A stretch of DNA of 64,000 nt, taken from positions 19,889 to 83,888 of the forward strand of contig JAFUKJ010000056.1 of NCBI GenBank assembly GCA_017467805.1. The letters run 5' to 3'. Made by a program: the position numbers and the translations under genes. Source of the stretch: Lachnospiraceae bacterium. GTDB lineage: Bacteria; Bacillota; Clostridia; Lachnospirales; Lachnospiraceae. The notes below the pieces were generated by a model, which saw only the letters and a list, made by a program, of their open reading frames with translations, had not been told where the DNA came from and searched no databases. Numbering within the stretch: the first letter of the stretch is position 1; each line of letters begins with the position of its first letter. Of the stretch, positions 1 through 8,805 are shown one piece after another.

Positions 1-2008
1 GAGGCTTATAACCATCTAATGTAAAGAAGCCTTCCTTAATCTCACTCTGTAAAGTAGTTGGCATATTCTGGAAATCTGTCACAATCTCCTTACACAGATT
101 ATCATCTGCAGAAATGGCTCTTTCTGACACCAAGGTCACAGCCTCTCCATACTCAGAGCCTTCCTCCTTTGGCTTAATCTCTGCAATCAGATAATATCCT
201 GCATCGCCGCTTGTCAGCTTATACTCATACTCAGGCTCATTTAACCGTGACACAGCCACAGGAATCTTGTCCGTACCATCTGCATCACTGCTTCGATACC
301 ATGTAATGGAAGACCAGTCCTCACCTTCTCCATCTAACTCATAGGAAAGCTTCACCACATCCGTGTCAAACTCCTCTGATGCCATAATTTCCATAGTCGG
401 ATTCAATACAGAAGGTGCAGGTAATGTCTCAGGAGTTACCGTAATATAAGTACCTGTACGAAGTCCCTTTTCTCCTGTCGCATAAATCATTCCTGCCACA
501 GAACGTCTTCCTGTGTTTACCACACTATAAGTACAGGTTCCATCGGCATTAGGAGTCAATGTCACATAGTCCTTAAGCTTATCCTCTACTTCCCATGTAA
601 CAGCGTCTGCCATGCCATCTCCCGAAACGCCTCTAAAGTAAGAAAAGCCATAGGAAATCGTATCGCTTGTTCCTGTTTTTGCCGTTACTCTAAGGGGCTT
701 TACTGTCATGGTAATTGGATAATGCAAGGCCTCTGCATCAATCGCCTCGACCTCTGCCTTATTATTCAGAGGGTCCCAGCCATCTGTTCCCTTTAAAAGA
801 TTATACGTATTATAAACCACCTTACCATCACTCTCAAGCTTATATGCCTTCAACGCCTCTGTTCCTGCGATGTCCACTGTATTGTATGGATTCTCAGCCG
901 CCACAGTAATCTGCTCTCCATTCACCGTAACATTTGCCTGATTACATCTAAGGGCATTGTTCGGCTCTGGTGTCCACTCTACCGTAAAATTCTCAGACTC
1001 GGCCTTAAACTCACAATCAATCAGCGCAACTGTTCCGCCAGCCTTTGTCAGATACTGTGTCCCCTCTACCTTAGAATCAAACTCACAGTTTAAGAATACC
1101 GCACCAGTTCCTGAGGTATTATAAAATGGCTTAGAGCTGTAGAAGCCGAAAGTACAGTCTAAAAATACCGCCGTACCAGGTAATGCATCATCTGTACACT
1201 CAATATGACAGTCCTTGAACAAAATTCTGCCATTCGTTCCCACAAAAGGACAAGCGTTTAATCGACTCAAAAAATTGCAATTTTGAGCCACAATCTTATC
1301 TCCGTTGGTAATGGCAAGCTGTGCCTGTGTTATTGCGTCTGCTCTCTTTGCTCTTCCAAGCTCAGGCTTTAAAGGATATTTCAAATCAATATTGCAGTAA
1401 TTACCCATAGTAAGATTCTCTGTTCTTGTTCCCTTACCATCAAAGTAGAACATGGTGTAATTTCCCTTTGCACCCTGCGTCTGACCTCTGTTCACCGCTA
1501 ATACTACATTGGATGGATTGCTGTTTAATCCAATCAAATGAAGGTTATCACAATCAATGACTAATCCATAAGGAACATCTCCGCTTGTGGCAACTCGGAT
1601 TCCCTCATCATCAGGGTCATCAATCCAATATACGAATGGCGCTATATACACCTTCATTGGTTCTTCCTCTGTACCATCTGTAAAGGCTGCTGCCGCCTCC
1701 ACAAAATCATTGTACACATACTCATACTTATCTGCGACTTCATCACTTAGTGTTCCGTCTACATAGATTACCTTCTCACCTAATGTAATCTGCTCTCCAT
1801 GAAACGATATACTGTCTCCTCCGAAAATAATCGGCTCATTCTGGTCTAACGAAACATATCCATCCACATTTGTCATCCCCTCTTCCTTATGCTCCAACTC
1901 CACTACTGTTGCAGGCTCTTCCTGCATCACAGCCTCCTCCTGGCTGCAGGCACACAACAGCAACGAAACTGTTGTCGCAAGCATACCTAACTTCACTCTC
2001 TTTCTCAA
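1..2008 (-). CDS. Secreted lipoprotein with predicted right-handed beta-helix, probably pectin-related (3' end missing)
   Basis: About 669 codons are visible; the gene runs off the left edge, so its C-terminus is unknown. I chose the TTG at 2008 because a perfect AAGGAGG (2017-2023) lies 8 nt upstream; an in-frame ATG at 2026 overlaps that Shine-Dalgarno and has no well-spaced one of its own. This start gives a basic n-region, a hydrophobic core and the lipobox-like LCAC, with Cys21 the likely lipidated residue. Residues about 85-330 show the repeating short strands of a parallel beta-helix (segments such as NRGQTQGAKG, RLNACPFVG and KPFYNTSGTG), which resemble uncharacterised pectinesterase/pectate-lyase-like helices of gut bacteria. 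After about residue 400 the pattern looks like Ig-like or surface-anchoring repeats. The pectate lyase at 22.6 kb supports a pectin role, but the catalytic type is not established. Confidence 0.65.
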   Translation of the reverse strand, partial: MRKRVKLGMLATTVSLLLCACSQEEAVMQEEPATVVELEHKEEGMTNVDGYVSLDQNEPIIFGGDSISFHGEQITLGEKVIYVDGTLSDEVADKYEYVYNDFVEAAAAFTDGTEEEPMKVYIAPFVYWIDDPDDEGIRVATSGDVPYGLVIDCDNLHLIGLNSNPSNVVLAVNRGQTQGAKGNYTMFYFDGKGTRTENLTMGNYCNIDLKYPLKPELGRAKRADAITQAQLAITNGDKIVAQNCNFLSRLNACPFVGTNGRILFKDCHIECTDDALPGTAVFLDCTFGFYSSKPFYNTSGTGAVFLNCEFDSKVEGTQYLTKAGGTVALIDCEFKAESENFTVEWTPEPNNALRCNQANVTVNGEQITVAAENPYNTVDIAGTEALKAYKLESDGKVVYNTYNLLKGTDGWDPLNNKAEVEAIDAEALHYPITMTVKPLRVTAKTGTSDTISYGFSYFRGVSGDGMADAVTWEVEDKLKDYVTLTPNADGTCTYSVVNTGRRSVAGMIYATGEKGLRTGTYITVTPETLPAPSVLNPTMEIMASEEFDTDVVKLSYELDGEGEDWSSITWYRSSDADGTDKIPVAVSRLNEPEYEYKLTSGDAGYYLIAEIKPKEEGSEYGEAVTLVSERAISADDNLCKEIVTDFQNMPTTLQSEIKEGFFTLDGYKP

Positions 2009-2140
2009 TAACTTTTCCTCCTTCATAAATACTGCCCACATTCCCATTCCTCCCCTTGGAAGTGAACACCCTCTCTCAACATAAAAGTTTACATAAATCA
2101 TTATACGCCATTTTTAATCATTTAGCTACGGGGAATAGAA

Positions 2141-2166
2141 AAAGCAGGTATTTGACTACCTGCTTT
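2141..2166 (-). terminator. Intrinsic terminator after nadA
   Basis: Perfect 10-bp stem (2141-2150 with 2157-2166), 6-nt loop, followed on the minus strand by a T-run. It lies directly after the nadA stop and closes the long unit that begins at 12119. Confidence 0.85.
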
Positions 2167-2172
2167 CTGCGT

Positions 2173-3081
2173 CTACGATAATTCTAGCATTCTTTGTAAT
2201 GGCTTTCTTGCTTCCTCTATCAGCTTCTCTGATAGTACAATCTCTGAATCCATATTAAGAAGAGCCTGCTCCACCTTATCCAAGGTTACCTTTTTCATAT
2301 TAGGACAAAACTGTCTGTGACCAACTGAATAAAACTTCTTATTTGGATTCTTCTCCTGTAATTCAAAGAAAACTCCCATTTCCGTGCAAATAATAAATCT
2401 CTCACAATCTGAATTTGTTGCATAATCTATAATTTCTGACGTGCTTCCAACAAAATCTGACACTGCAATGACATCCTCTGTACACTCAGGATGTGTTAAC
2501 ACCAAAGCATCAGGGCAAACTTCCTTTGCTTTCATAACATTCTCTACTGAGATACTCTTATGAACATGGCAAAATCCATCATTAAAAATAAAATTCTTCT
2601 GTGGCAGCTTCTTTGCTACATATCTTCCAAGATTCTCATCAGGAACAAAGAATATATTCTTCTGAGGTAATTTTTCTACAACTCTCAATGCATTTGATGA
2701 GGTAACACATACATCTGACACCGCCTTAATCTCTGCTGTCGAATTCACATAGCATACAACTGCAAGGTCGTCATACTGCGCTCGTACTTCGGCAATCTTC
2801 TCTACAGTTACCATATGAGCCATTGGACAATCTGCAAGGTCATCTGCCATAACCACCTTTTTCTCAGGATTTAACAGCTTAGCACTTTCTCCCATGAACT
2901 TTACTCCACAGAATAAAATATTCTTCTGTTCTAATCCTGTTGCAACCTTACTTAAGAAATAAGAATCTCCTACATAATCTGCAATTCTCTGCACTTCGCC
3001 ATCCACATAGTAATGCGCTAGGATTACAACATCCTTTTCCTGTTTTAATTTATGTATTTTATCATTTCTACACTCACTCAT
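2173..3081 (-). CDS. nadA: Quinolinate synthase
   Basis: 302 residues, normal for NadA. The enzyme condenses iminoaspartate with dihydroxyacetone phosphate to quinolinate, the first committed product of de novo NAD synthesis, using an oxygen-sensitive [4Fe-4S] cluster. The three expected cluster cysteines are visible in their contexts: FCGVKFMGE (Cys58), GFCHVH and QFCPNMKK near the C-terminus. HYYVDGEVQ and the VTSSNA region also match the family. No nadB or nadC is in the window. The start overlaps the upstream ABC ATPase stop by 8 nt, so nadA is translated as the last gene of the sulfur/ABC unit. That is an unusual place for it, although the Fe-S cluster may explain linkage to sulfur supply. 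Confidence 0.95.
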   Translation of the reverse strand: MSECRNDKIHKLKQEKDVVILAHYYVDGEVQRIADYVGDSYFLSKVATGLEQKNILFCGVKFMGESAKLLNPEKKVVMADDLADCPMAHMVTVEKIAEVRAQYDDLAVVCYVNSTAEIKAVSDVCVTSSNALRVVEKLPQKNIFFVPDENLGRYVAKKLPQKNFIFNDGFCHVHKSISVENVMKAKEVCPDALVLTHPECTEDVIAVSDFVGSTSEIIDYATNSDCERFIICTEMGVFFELQEKNPNKKFYSVGHRQFCPNMKKVTLDKVEQALLNMDSEIVLSEKLIEEARKPLQRMLELS

Positions 3082-3736
3082 TGATTTGTCCTCTATTCAT
3101 TGTTATAACCCTATCCGCATAATCCTGATACAAATCATCATGGCTACTGATGATTACACCAATTCCTGCTTCGCTAATCTGCTTCAAAAATTCCATAATA
3201 TAGATTGCATTTTCTTTATCAAGATTACTTGTAGGTTCATCTGCAATAATCAGCTTGGGATTGTTGATTAACGCTCGGGCAATCGCAACTCGTCGCATTT
3301 CACCACCTGATAATTGGTCCGGATATGAATTAGCGTATTGCTCCATGCCAACCTTTTTCAATAATTCCAACGCCCTGTTATGAATGTCGTTTGCATGATT
3401 TGACATATAAAACGGCATACAGATATTTTCCATTACCGTAAAGTTTTTAAGCACACTTTGACCTTGGAGAACATATCCGATTTCAGCATTTCTATACTGT
3501 GCCATCTCCAATTCATTCTTATTTGCTATATCCTGATTTTGAAAGTTAATGCATCCACTATCCGGCTTTAGCAATCCGGAAATCATGTGAAATAATGTAC
3601 TTTTTCCGCTACCGGAGGGTCCACAGATTGCAATGAATTCACCGTTGTCTACTGTTAGGTTCATATCCTTTACAGCAAAAAAATCCATATCCTTATGCTT
3701 ATATCTTTTACTTACATTTTGTACCGCAAGCAGCAT
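3074..3736 (-). CDS. MacB/LolD-type ABC transporter ATPase
   Basis: 220-residue ATP-binding subunit. Walker A is GPSGSGKST, the signature is LSGGE and Walker B is LIIADEPTSNLDKE. The length and the DEPTSNLD form are typical of the MacB/LolD/FtsE class, which pairs with FtsX-fold permeases and works by mechanotransmission rather than classical substrate import. Its start (3736) touches the stop of the upstream FtsX permease, and its stop overlaps nadA, so the pair is translationally coupled. The substrate cannot be read from sequence. Confidence 0.9.
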   Translation of the reverse strand: MLLAVQNVSKRYKHKDMDFFAVKDMNLTVDNGEFIAICGPSGSGKSTLFHMISGLLKPDSGCINFQNQDIANKNELEMAQYRNAEIGYVLQGQSVLKNFTVMENICMPFYMSNHANDIHNRALELLKKVGMEQYANSYPDQLSGGEMRRVAIARALINNPKLIIADEPTSNLDKENAIYIMEFLKQISEAGIGVIISSHDDLYQDYADRVITMNRGQINE

Positions 3737-4944
3737 TATTCTCCCTCCTTAAGCAAATCTACACCATTACTTCGTCCCAGATTAATCAATGAGTATATGG
3801 TTGATACACATCCCATTCCAAGAGTAATCAGTATACATTTCAAAAGAATTACTAGCATTCCTACAAAATCTAATTCCAAATATGGAATTGCCATATTGGC
3901 TGATATTAGGTTCTGGAAGAAAAGCATCACAGCACCTGAAGCAAATATCCCTGCAAGCGTACCAATAACTGTTATAATAGCCGCCTCTATTACAATAATT
4001 TCTATCAGCTGCTTTTTACTCGTTCCAAATAAAATAAAAATACCAAATTCACGCTTTCTCTCATTAATTGTAATGGAAAAAATACTCACTACCGCAATTG
4101 TACTCAGCAGAACAAGAATGACTGATAGTATCTTGCAATATGTTGAAAAGCCCTTCATATCTTTTTCTACGTTGCCCAGCATCTTGCTTGTGATATATAC
4201 CGCAATATCTTCATACTTCGTAGCGATTGCATTACTAACCGCCTCTATATCATATCCATCCTTCACCTTCAGATTAACCATTGAAATAAAGTCATCATTC
4301 TGAATGGTAAGAAAATTCTTTGCACTCTCTGACTGAATAATTCTTCTGGCACCATCAAGGTTTACAAACACTGTATGGTCATATCCCATTCCACTTTGCT
4401 CAAGGACACCTGCTACAGTAAAGTCGACGCCGTAATAAGTAACTTCTTCGCCCTCATGTAAGCCAAGGTCACATCCTACTACAACTTCACTATCCGTCAT
4501 ACTTTTAGCTGTATTTTCTTTAATCCACGGACTGACAACAAAATCATCTGCCTCGTCAAAGGCAATCAGCTGAGTCAAAGACTCACAGCATTCAGCGCCC
4601 AAGGTTGCTAAAAAAAGCTGTGAGGAGGTTGATTCCACTCCCTCAACCTCCTCTAGGCGCTCTACCCACGATTTATCAAAATATACCGTACAAGGTTCTC
4701 CGGTAAATAAAGCATTCTCTATAGAACTGTAATATCTCGCCGGAACCACCACAATATCCGCACCTAAGCGTTTGGATGTACTCTCGATTCCATTTTCCAT
4801 ACTGGTAAGCATTACCATACATGTAAATAAGGTTGCAGCTAATACAAATATGAAAAGTGTCATCACTCCGGTTCGATATGCTCTGCTTTTCACATTCTTC
4901 CAAGCAATATCAAACACTGTTAATTTATTTTTCATCCTATTCAT
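3736..4944 (-). CDS. FtsX/MacB-like ABC transporter permease
   Basis: 402 residues. One N-terminal transmembrane helix (about 25-45) precedes a large extracytoplasmic MacB-PCD-type domain (about 50-255), then three C-terminal helices: the standard four-helix FtsX layout. The external domain holds several cysteines (EPCTVY, GAECCES, VGCDLG), unusual for an exposed domain and in keeping with the cysteine-rich neighbours. The start overlaps the upstream DUF4418 gene by 8 nt. ATG at 4944 or the in-frame ATG 9 nt downstream could be used; neither has a strong Shine-Dalgarno. It forms a transporter with the ATPase at 3074-3736. Confidence 0.88.
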   Translation of the reverse strand: MNRMKNKLTVFDIAWKNVKSRAYRTGVMTLFIFVLAATLFTCMVMLTSMENGIESTSKRLGADIVVVPARYYSSIENALFTGEPCTVYFDKSWVERLEEVEGVESTSSQLFLATLGAECCESLTQLIAFDEADDFVVSPWIKENTAKSMTDSEVVVGCDLGLHEGEEVTYYGVDFTVAGVLEQSGMGYDHTVFVNLDGARRIIQSESAKNFLTIQNDDFISMVNLKVKDGYDIEAVSNAIATKYEDIAVYITSKMLGNVEKDMKGFSTYCKILSVILVLLSTIAVVSIFSITINERKREFGIFILFGTSKKQLIEIIVIEAAIITVIGTLAGIFASGAVMLFFQNLISANMAIPYLELDFVGMLVILLKCILITLGMGCVSTIYSLINLGRSNGVDLLKEGE

Positions 4945-5338
4945 TTCCTATTCTTTTTCTCAAATAAATCAAATTTCCAATATTGAAAAGAATAATCACC
5001 ATTGAAATGATATATATAGCCGGAAAGGTTAAGCTTCTGCAAAGCATTGTTTCTTTGGCGCAGCCACCTATCAACCAGCTTGGAATAAGGATTGCTACGA
5101 TACCTGTCGCTATATTATTTAAGTTAAGAGCCAATCTTGCTTCTTTATTCTTTAATATCCAGCTAAGGATTCCTGTAAACACAATTAATATACCAATTCC
5201 TGTTTCAGCTCTGACCGACCACCAGCACTTCATAATCTTCTCTGATGTGTCACATACCTGAAATAATGTATACGGTCCAATTGCAAGCAACACTCCCGTT
5301 AAAATATGAAAAAGAGCATTTATAATTCTATTCTTCAT
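4937..5338 (-). CDS. DUF4418-like small membrane protein
   Basis: 133 residues with four predicted transmembrane helices. The patterns QVCDT, MKCWWSVRAETGIGI and GGCAKETMLC match my recollection of the DUF4418 family, which has no established function. Four cysteines sit near membrane boundaries and could bind a metal or form thiol pairs. An AAGGA ribosome binding site lies 9 nt upstream of the ATG. Sitting between DUF1847 and an FtsX-type ABC pair suggests it is an accessory subunit of that transporter; this is inference from context. Confidence 0.7.
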   Translation of the reverse strand: MKNRIINALFHILTGVLLAIGPYTLFQVCDTSEKIMKCWWSVRAETGIGILIVFTGILSWILKNKEARLALNLNNIATGIVAILIPSWLIGGCAKETMLCRSLTFPAIYIISMVIILFNIGNLIYLRKRIGNE

Positions 5339-5350
5339 CTATATCATTCC

Positions 5351-5992
5351 TTACTTAAATCTTGAGTACATTCCTGTGCTGGCATATAATGCACCAACAG
5401 GGTTATGACAAAGCACTCTGTCCTTTACAATCAGAACAGTTGTAGGCGCTTCTACATGCTTCAGAAACAGAGAATCATGACCTACACAAAGACCTATCAT
5501 AATATTAAAATCGGTCTTTTGCTCATTCAAAAGCTTTGCCTGCAAAATCGGATTACACATGGATTCATGTCCACAGCCTCTGTTAAGCTTCTGCTGATCC
5601 GGAATACCAATTCTTGACTTATCAACAGCACCAACCTTACAGCCTACTGTATAGTAATCGATACCCTCTTTATCCAGAATCTTTGTAAATAAGCGAGCTT
5701 CAGGTATTAAACCAACACAGGTCGCAATACCTACCTTTTTCGCACCGGTTCTTTTGATAAATTCAATGGTTTCTTCCACTCTTGTCTTCTGACCGTAGAA
5801 ATCACCTTCAATTCCTGCCGAAACCCTCGCTATATTTCCAAGTGTTTCATCATTATCATAGATATCCAATGTTTCCTGTAACAAATCCTGATCAAGAGAC
5901 TTTGTTAAGCAAAACGGTGGATATTTTCCATCATCATTTTTGCAGCTCAGTGCTCCACATGCTGAGCAAGTAAGACATTTATTCTGTTCCAT
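5351..5992 (-). CDS. DUF1847 cysteine-rich putative metal-binding protein
   Basis: 213 residues. I chose the ATG at 5992 because AAGGTGG lies 7 nt upstream; a TTG at 6013 is open but unsupported. The N-terminus has a C-x2-C-x2-C-x4-C cluster followed by another Cys at about residue 28, and six more cysteines lie in contexts such as IATCVG, VGCKVG, RGCGHESMC and GLCVGHDS: eleven in all. The pattern fits DUF1847, annotated in other genomes as a predicted metal-binding protein of unknown function. No signal peptide is seen, so it should be cytoplasmic. It lies 12 nt after the binding-protein gene and 12 nt before DUF4418, so it is co-transcribed with the importer. Confidence 0.75.
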   Translation of the reverse strand: MEQNKCLTCSACGALSCKNDDGKYPPFCLTKSLDQDLLQETLDIYDNDETLGNIARVSAGIEGDFYGQKTRVEETIEFIKRTGAKKVGIATCVGLIPEARLFTKILDKEGIDYYTVGCKVGAVDKSRIGIPDQQKLNRGCGHESMCNPILQAKLLNEQKTDFNIMIGLCVGHDSLFLKHVEAPTTVLIVKDRVLCHNPVGALYASTGMYSRFK

Positions 5993-6025
5993 ATCACAAC
6001 CACCTTTAATCAATATTAATAAATT

Positions 6026-7033
6026 TTAATAAGTATCCTCTACGCCATCTAATCTAACAAAAGAGTTATCAATCAATGCCTGTGCATCTGTCTCTTTTCT
6101 GATGATTCCGATAGCCTGTAATTCCTCTACACTCTTCGCCAATGCATCATAACCACCGCTTACTGATGGAATATAATTATAGCTTTCAAGAATAGCTGCA
6201 TTGAAATCAAGCTCACCTGTAACATAATTATTATCTAACTGAATCTTAGCTGCCTCTTCTGAGTTTTCTTCAATCCATTTTGCAGCCTTCATGACAGCTC
6301 TGGTATACTTAGCCGCCAAATCAGGATAGTTCTCTGCCAAGTTAGTAGTTACAAAGCTTAAGCAGCAGTATTCATCCTTATAGTCATCATCAGTTGTTGT
6401 ATCAATAATTGCTCTAAGATTATATTCCTCCTGAGCCTTTGAAACAGCCGGGTCTGCTGCACAATATGCATCGATTGCACCATTTTGTAATGCCATTGGT
6501 AAATCTGTATTACTATAGACTACAAACTCTACCTCCATATTCTCAGCAGTTACGCCTACACCAGCCTTTGCCAGAGAACGCTTCGCTGTTAAGCATGGAG
6601 AATCCGCCAAGCTTGCCACGCCTATTCTTTTTCCCTTTAAATCTGCAACAGTCTGAATATCTGAATCGTTAGGAACTACAAGCTTCGTACATCCTGTATG
6701 AATTCCTGCTGTTAGCTTCATAGGCAAACCATTTTCCAATGGCTGTACGAATTTACCTACAAGTCCAAAGCCTGCGTCTACCTGACCTGTACCAACTGCC
6801 TCTGATATTACTGCACTCTCTACAGTGATTGCTTCAAACTTTAAGCCTTCTTCCTCAAAATATCCATTTTCAATTGCAATATGTATAGGCGCATGACATA
6901 AGCCTGTGCTATATCCAATCTTTACGACATATTCATCACTACTTACATTCGCCTGTTCTGCTGCTCCACAGCCTGCAAGCAGTGTCATAACTGTTGCTGC
7001 TGATACTAAAATTCCAATCAGTTTCTTTTTCAT
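6026..7033 (-). CDS. SsuA/NMT1-like ABC substrate-binding lipoprotein, cysteine-rich
   Basis: 335 residues with a lipoprotein signal (basic start, hydrophobic core, LLAGC lipobox). The fold pattern (KIGYSTGLCHAPIHIA, then NGYFEEEGL, VADLKGKRIGV) is that of the nitrate/sulfonate/taurine/NMT1 binding proteins. The mature part has six cysteines besides the lipid one (GLCHAP, HTGCTK, DSPCLT, AYCAAD, EYCCLS), which is many for an exported protein of this class and suggests metal or thiol chemistry. The usual SsuA ligands (sulfonates) are possible but not demonstrated. The ATG has GGAGG upstream. The gene follows its ATPase by 20 nt and precedes DUF1847 by 12 nt. Confidence 0.85.
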   Translation of the reverse strand: MKKKLIGILVSAATVMTLLAGCGAAEQANVSSDEYVVKIGYSTGLCHAPIHIAIENGYFEEEGLKFEAITVESAVISEAVGTGQVDAGFGLVGKFVQPLENGLPMKLTAGIHTGCTKLVVPNDSDIQTVADLKGKRIGVASLADSPCLTAKRSLAKAGVGVTAENMEVEFVVYSNTDLPMALQNGAIDAYCAADPAVSKAQEEYNLRAIIDTTTDDDYKDEYCCLSFVTTNLAENYPDLAAKYTRAVMKAAKWIEENSEEAAKIQLDNNYVTGELDFNAAILESYNYIPSVSGGYDALAKSVEELQAIGIIRKETDAQALIDNSFVRLDGVEDTY

Positions 7034-7053
7034 AAATCCTCCATTACAAGATG

Positions 7054-7833
7054 TTATAAATAATATTCCACTTCTCGGATTTCTCCGCCGTAATTTAACA
7101 TCTTTAGCACCTCTGCACGATATCTTAAAAATTCCGGATTACTTCTTGCTCTCGGTCTTGGCAATTCAATATCGACTATTTTCTCTATCTTTGCCGGGCG
7201 AGCTGACATTACAACAACTCTATCCGATAAGTAAATCGCTTCATCAACATCGTGTGTAACCATAATCATGGTCATGTTATGTTCTTCTCTGATTCTCAAT
7301 ATTTCATCCTGAATATTCATTCTGGTAAATGCATCAAGTGCACCAAGAGGTTCATCCAGCAATAATACCTTTGGATGACCAACTAATGCTCTTGCCAAGG
7401 ATGCTCTTTGACACATACCGCCTGATAGCTGATGCGGATAGGACTTCTCAAAGCCTTTTAAGCCGACAAGCTCTATGTATTCGTCCACTTCATTCTTTTT
7501 CTCTTTGTAAATCTTTCTTGCCTTTAAACCAAATGCGATATTGTCGTAAATATTAAGCCATGGTAAAAGGGTATGATTCTGAAACATAAAGCCTCTTTCG
7601 CAATCAGGCTTTTTAATCTGTTTTCCATCTAAAGTTAACACACCGCTATTTGGGAAATCCAAGCCTGCAATCAATCTTAATAATGTAGATTTTCCACAGC
7701 CCGATGGTCCGATTAGGGAAATAAATTCCCCTGGCCTGATATCAAGATTGATACCATTTAATGCTACAATTTCTTCCCCGTCCACAGAAGTAAATTTCTT
7801 CACGGCGTTGTCTATACTGATTTGACCTACCAT
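7054..7833 (-). CDS. SsuB/TauB-like ABC importer ATPase
   Basis: 259 residues: Walker [10 protein letters not shown], signature LSGGM (C/M variant in HQLSGGMCQR), Walker B VLLLDEPLGALD, and the switch His in VTHDVDEA. The class energises uptake of nitrate, sulfonates, taurine or pyrimidine precursors. The start overlaps the permease stop by 7 nt and the binding-protein gene follows within 20 nt, giving the order permease, ATPase, binding protein. Confidence 0.9.
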   Translation of the reverse strand: MVGQISIDNAVKKFTSVDGEEIVALNGINLDIRPGEFISLIGPSGCGKSTLLRLIAGLDFPNSGVLTLDGKQIKKPDCERGFMFQNHTLLPWLNIYDNIAFGLKARKIYKEKKNEVDEYIELVGLKGFEKSYPHQLSGGMCQRASLARALVGHPKVLLLDEPLGALDAFTRMNIQDEILRIREEHNMTMIMVTHDVDEAIYLSDRVVVMSARPAKIEKIVDIELPRPRARSNPEFLRYRAEVLKMLNYGGEIREVEYYL

Positions 7834-8771
7834 TTAATTACCCCCTTCTGCCAGATAAGAACCTTATCTCTTACTCTAAATAAAAGTGTTACAATAACGG
7901 AAAAGAATAGCGCTATAATAATCAATCCTGCATATACATTTGCATAAGAAAGCATTTCCTTCTGCCAGTTGATATACCATCCTATTCCATACTTTGCACC
8001 TATCATCTCGGCCGTAACAAGTGTAACAAAGGATGAGCAAATTCCATTGAAAAGTCCAAGAAACATATTTGGCATTGCTGCCGGTATTCCAACCTTAAAT
8101 ACCTGATAGAATCTTCTTGCTCCAAGGGTACTTGCAACCTCAAAATACGAATTCTGAACATTTGAGATTCCACTGCTAGTCATAATAGTGGTTGGAAACC
8201 ACACCGATAAACCAATCAAGAATGCACTTGCCGATACAGCTGTTGGAAAGCTAATCAGAACCAAAGGAATCCATGCAGTTGATGGTATTGGTCCTAACAC
8301 TCTGATTACCGGACTAACCCAGTAGGAAAAGGTCTTAGAAAACCCAATGCAAATTCCAGTGGCTATTCCTACCAGAGCACCAAACAATACTCCATATCCT
8401 AATAAACGGGTAGAGTATAAAACACACTTTACCAAAACTTCCCTTTGCTCTACCATCACACCAAACACCCTATCTAATGCTGGAAAATACAATACTGGTA
8501 ATATGGCAAGCTTCGCAGTTACCAGATTCAAAATATTAAAGAACAATACTGCTCCTGCAATAAAATATGCCTTATAGCTAATCTTTTCATCCAATCCCTT
8601 ATGGAAAAAGGTAAGGATAAATAAAATGGAATAAATAATTAATATTCCTAATAATACATATGTAAAATACGGTTTTGTCTGCGGATGCAGATTGGAATTT
8701 TTCAATCCAATCTGCACCGCAATTGCAAGCAGTATTGACAAAACAGGAAGTATTTTTTTAATTACATTCAT
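7827..8771 (-). CDS. SsuC/TauC-like ABC importer permease with extra N-terminal helices
   Basis: 314 residues, about 50-60 longer than typical SsuC. The C-terminal 230 residues hold the usual permease fold with the coupling motif EVASTLGARRFYQVFKVGIPAA. The first 90 residues contain three extra predicted transmembrane helices separated by a basic loop. AGGAG lies 8 nt upstream of the ATG. It follows cysK after 34 nt. The added helices, together with the cysteine-rich binding protein, suggest a specialised importer rather than a plain sulfonate system. Confidence 0.85.
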   Translation of the reverse strand: MNVIKKILPVLSILLAIAVQIGLKNSNLHPQTKPYFTYVLLGILIIYSILFILTFFHKGLDEKISYKAYFIAGAVLFFNILNLVTAKLAILPVLYFPALDRVFGVMVEQREVLVKCVLYSTRLLGYGVLFGALVGIATGICIGFSKTFSYWVSPVIRVLGPIPSTAWIPLVLISFPTAVSASAFLIGLSVWFPTTIMTSSGISNVQNSYFEVASTLGARRFYQVFKVGIPAAMPNMFLGLFNGICSSFVTLVTAEMIGAKYGIGWYINWQKEMLSYANVYAGLIIIALFFSVIVTLLFRVRDKVLIWQKGVIKW

Positions 8772-8805
8772 CTTGTCAAACTCCTTTCATTTCCAAGCTT
8801 TTACT

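Noticed and set aside
1887-2069. 60-codon minus-strand frame over the lipoprotein start
   Set aside because: Out of frame with the lipoprotein, whose TTG start and Shine-Dalgarno explain the region better.
3695-4303. 202-codon plus-strand frame opposite the FtsX permease
   Set aside because: Antisense shadow of a well-supported gene; no ribosome binding site or recognisable domain.
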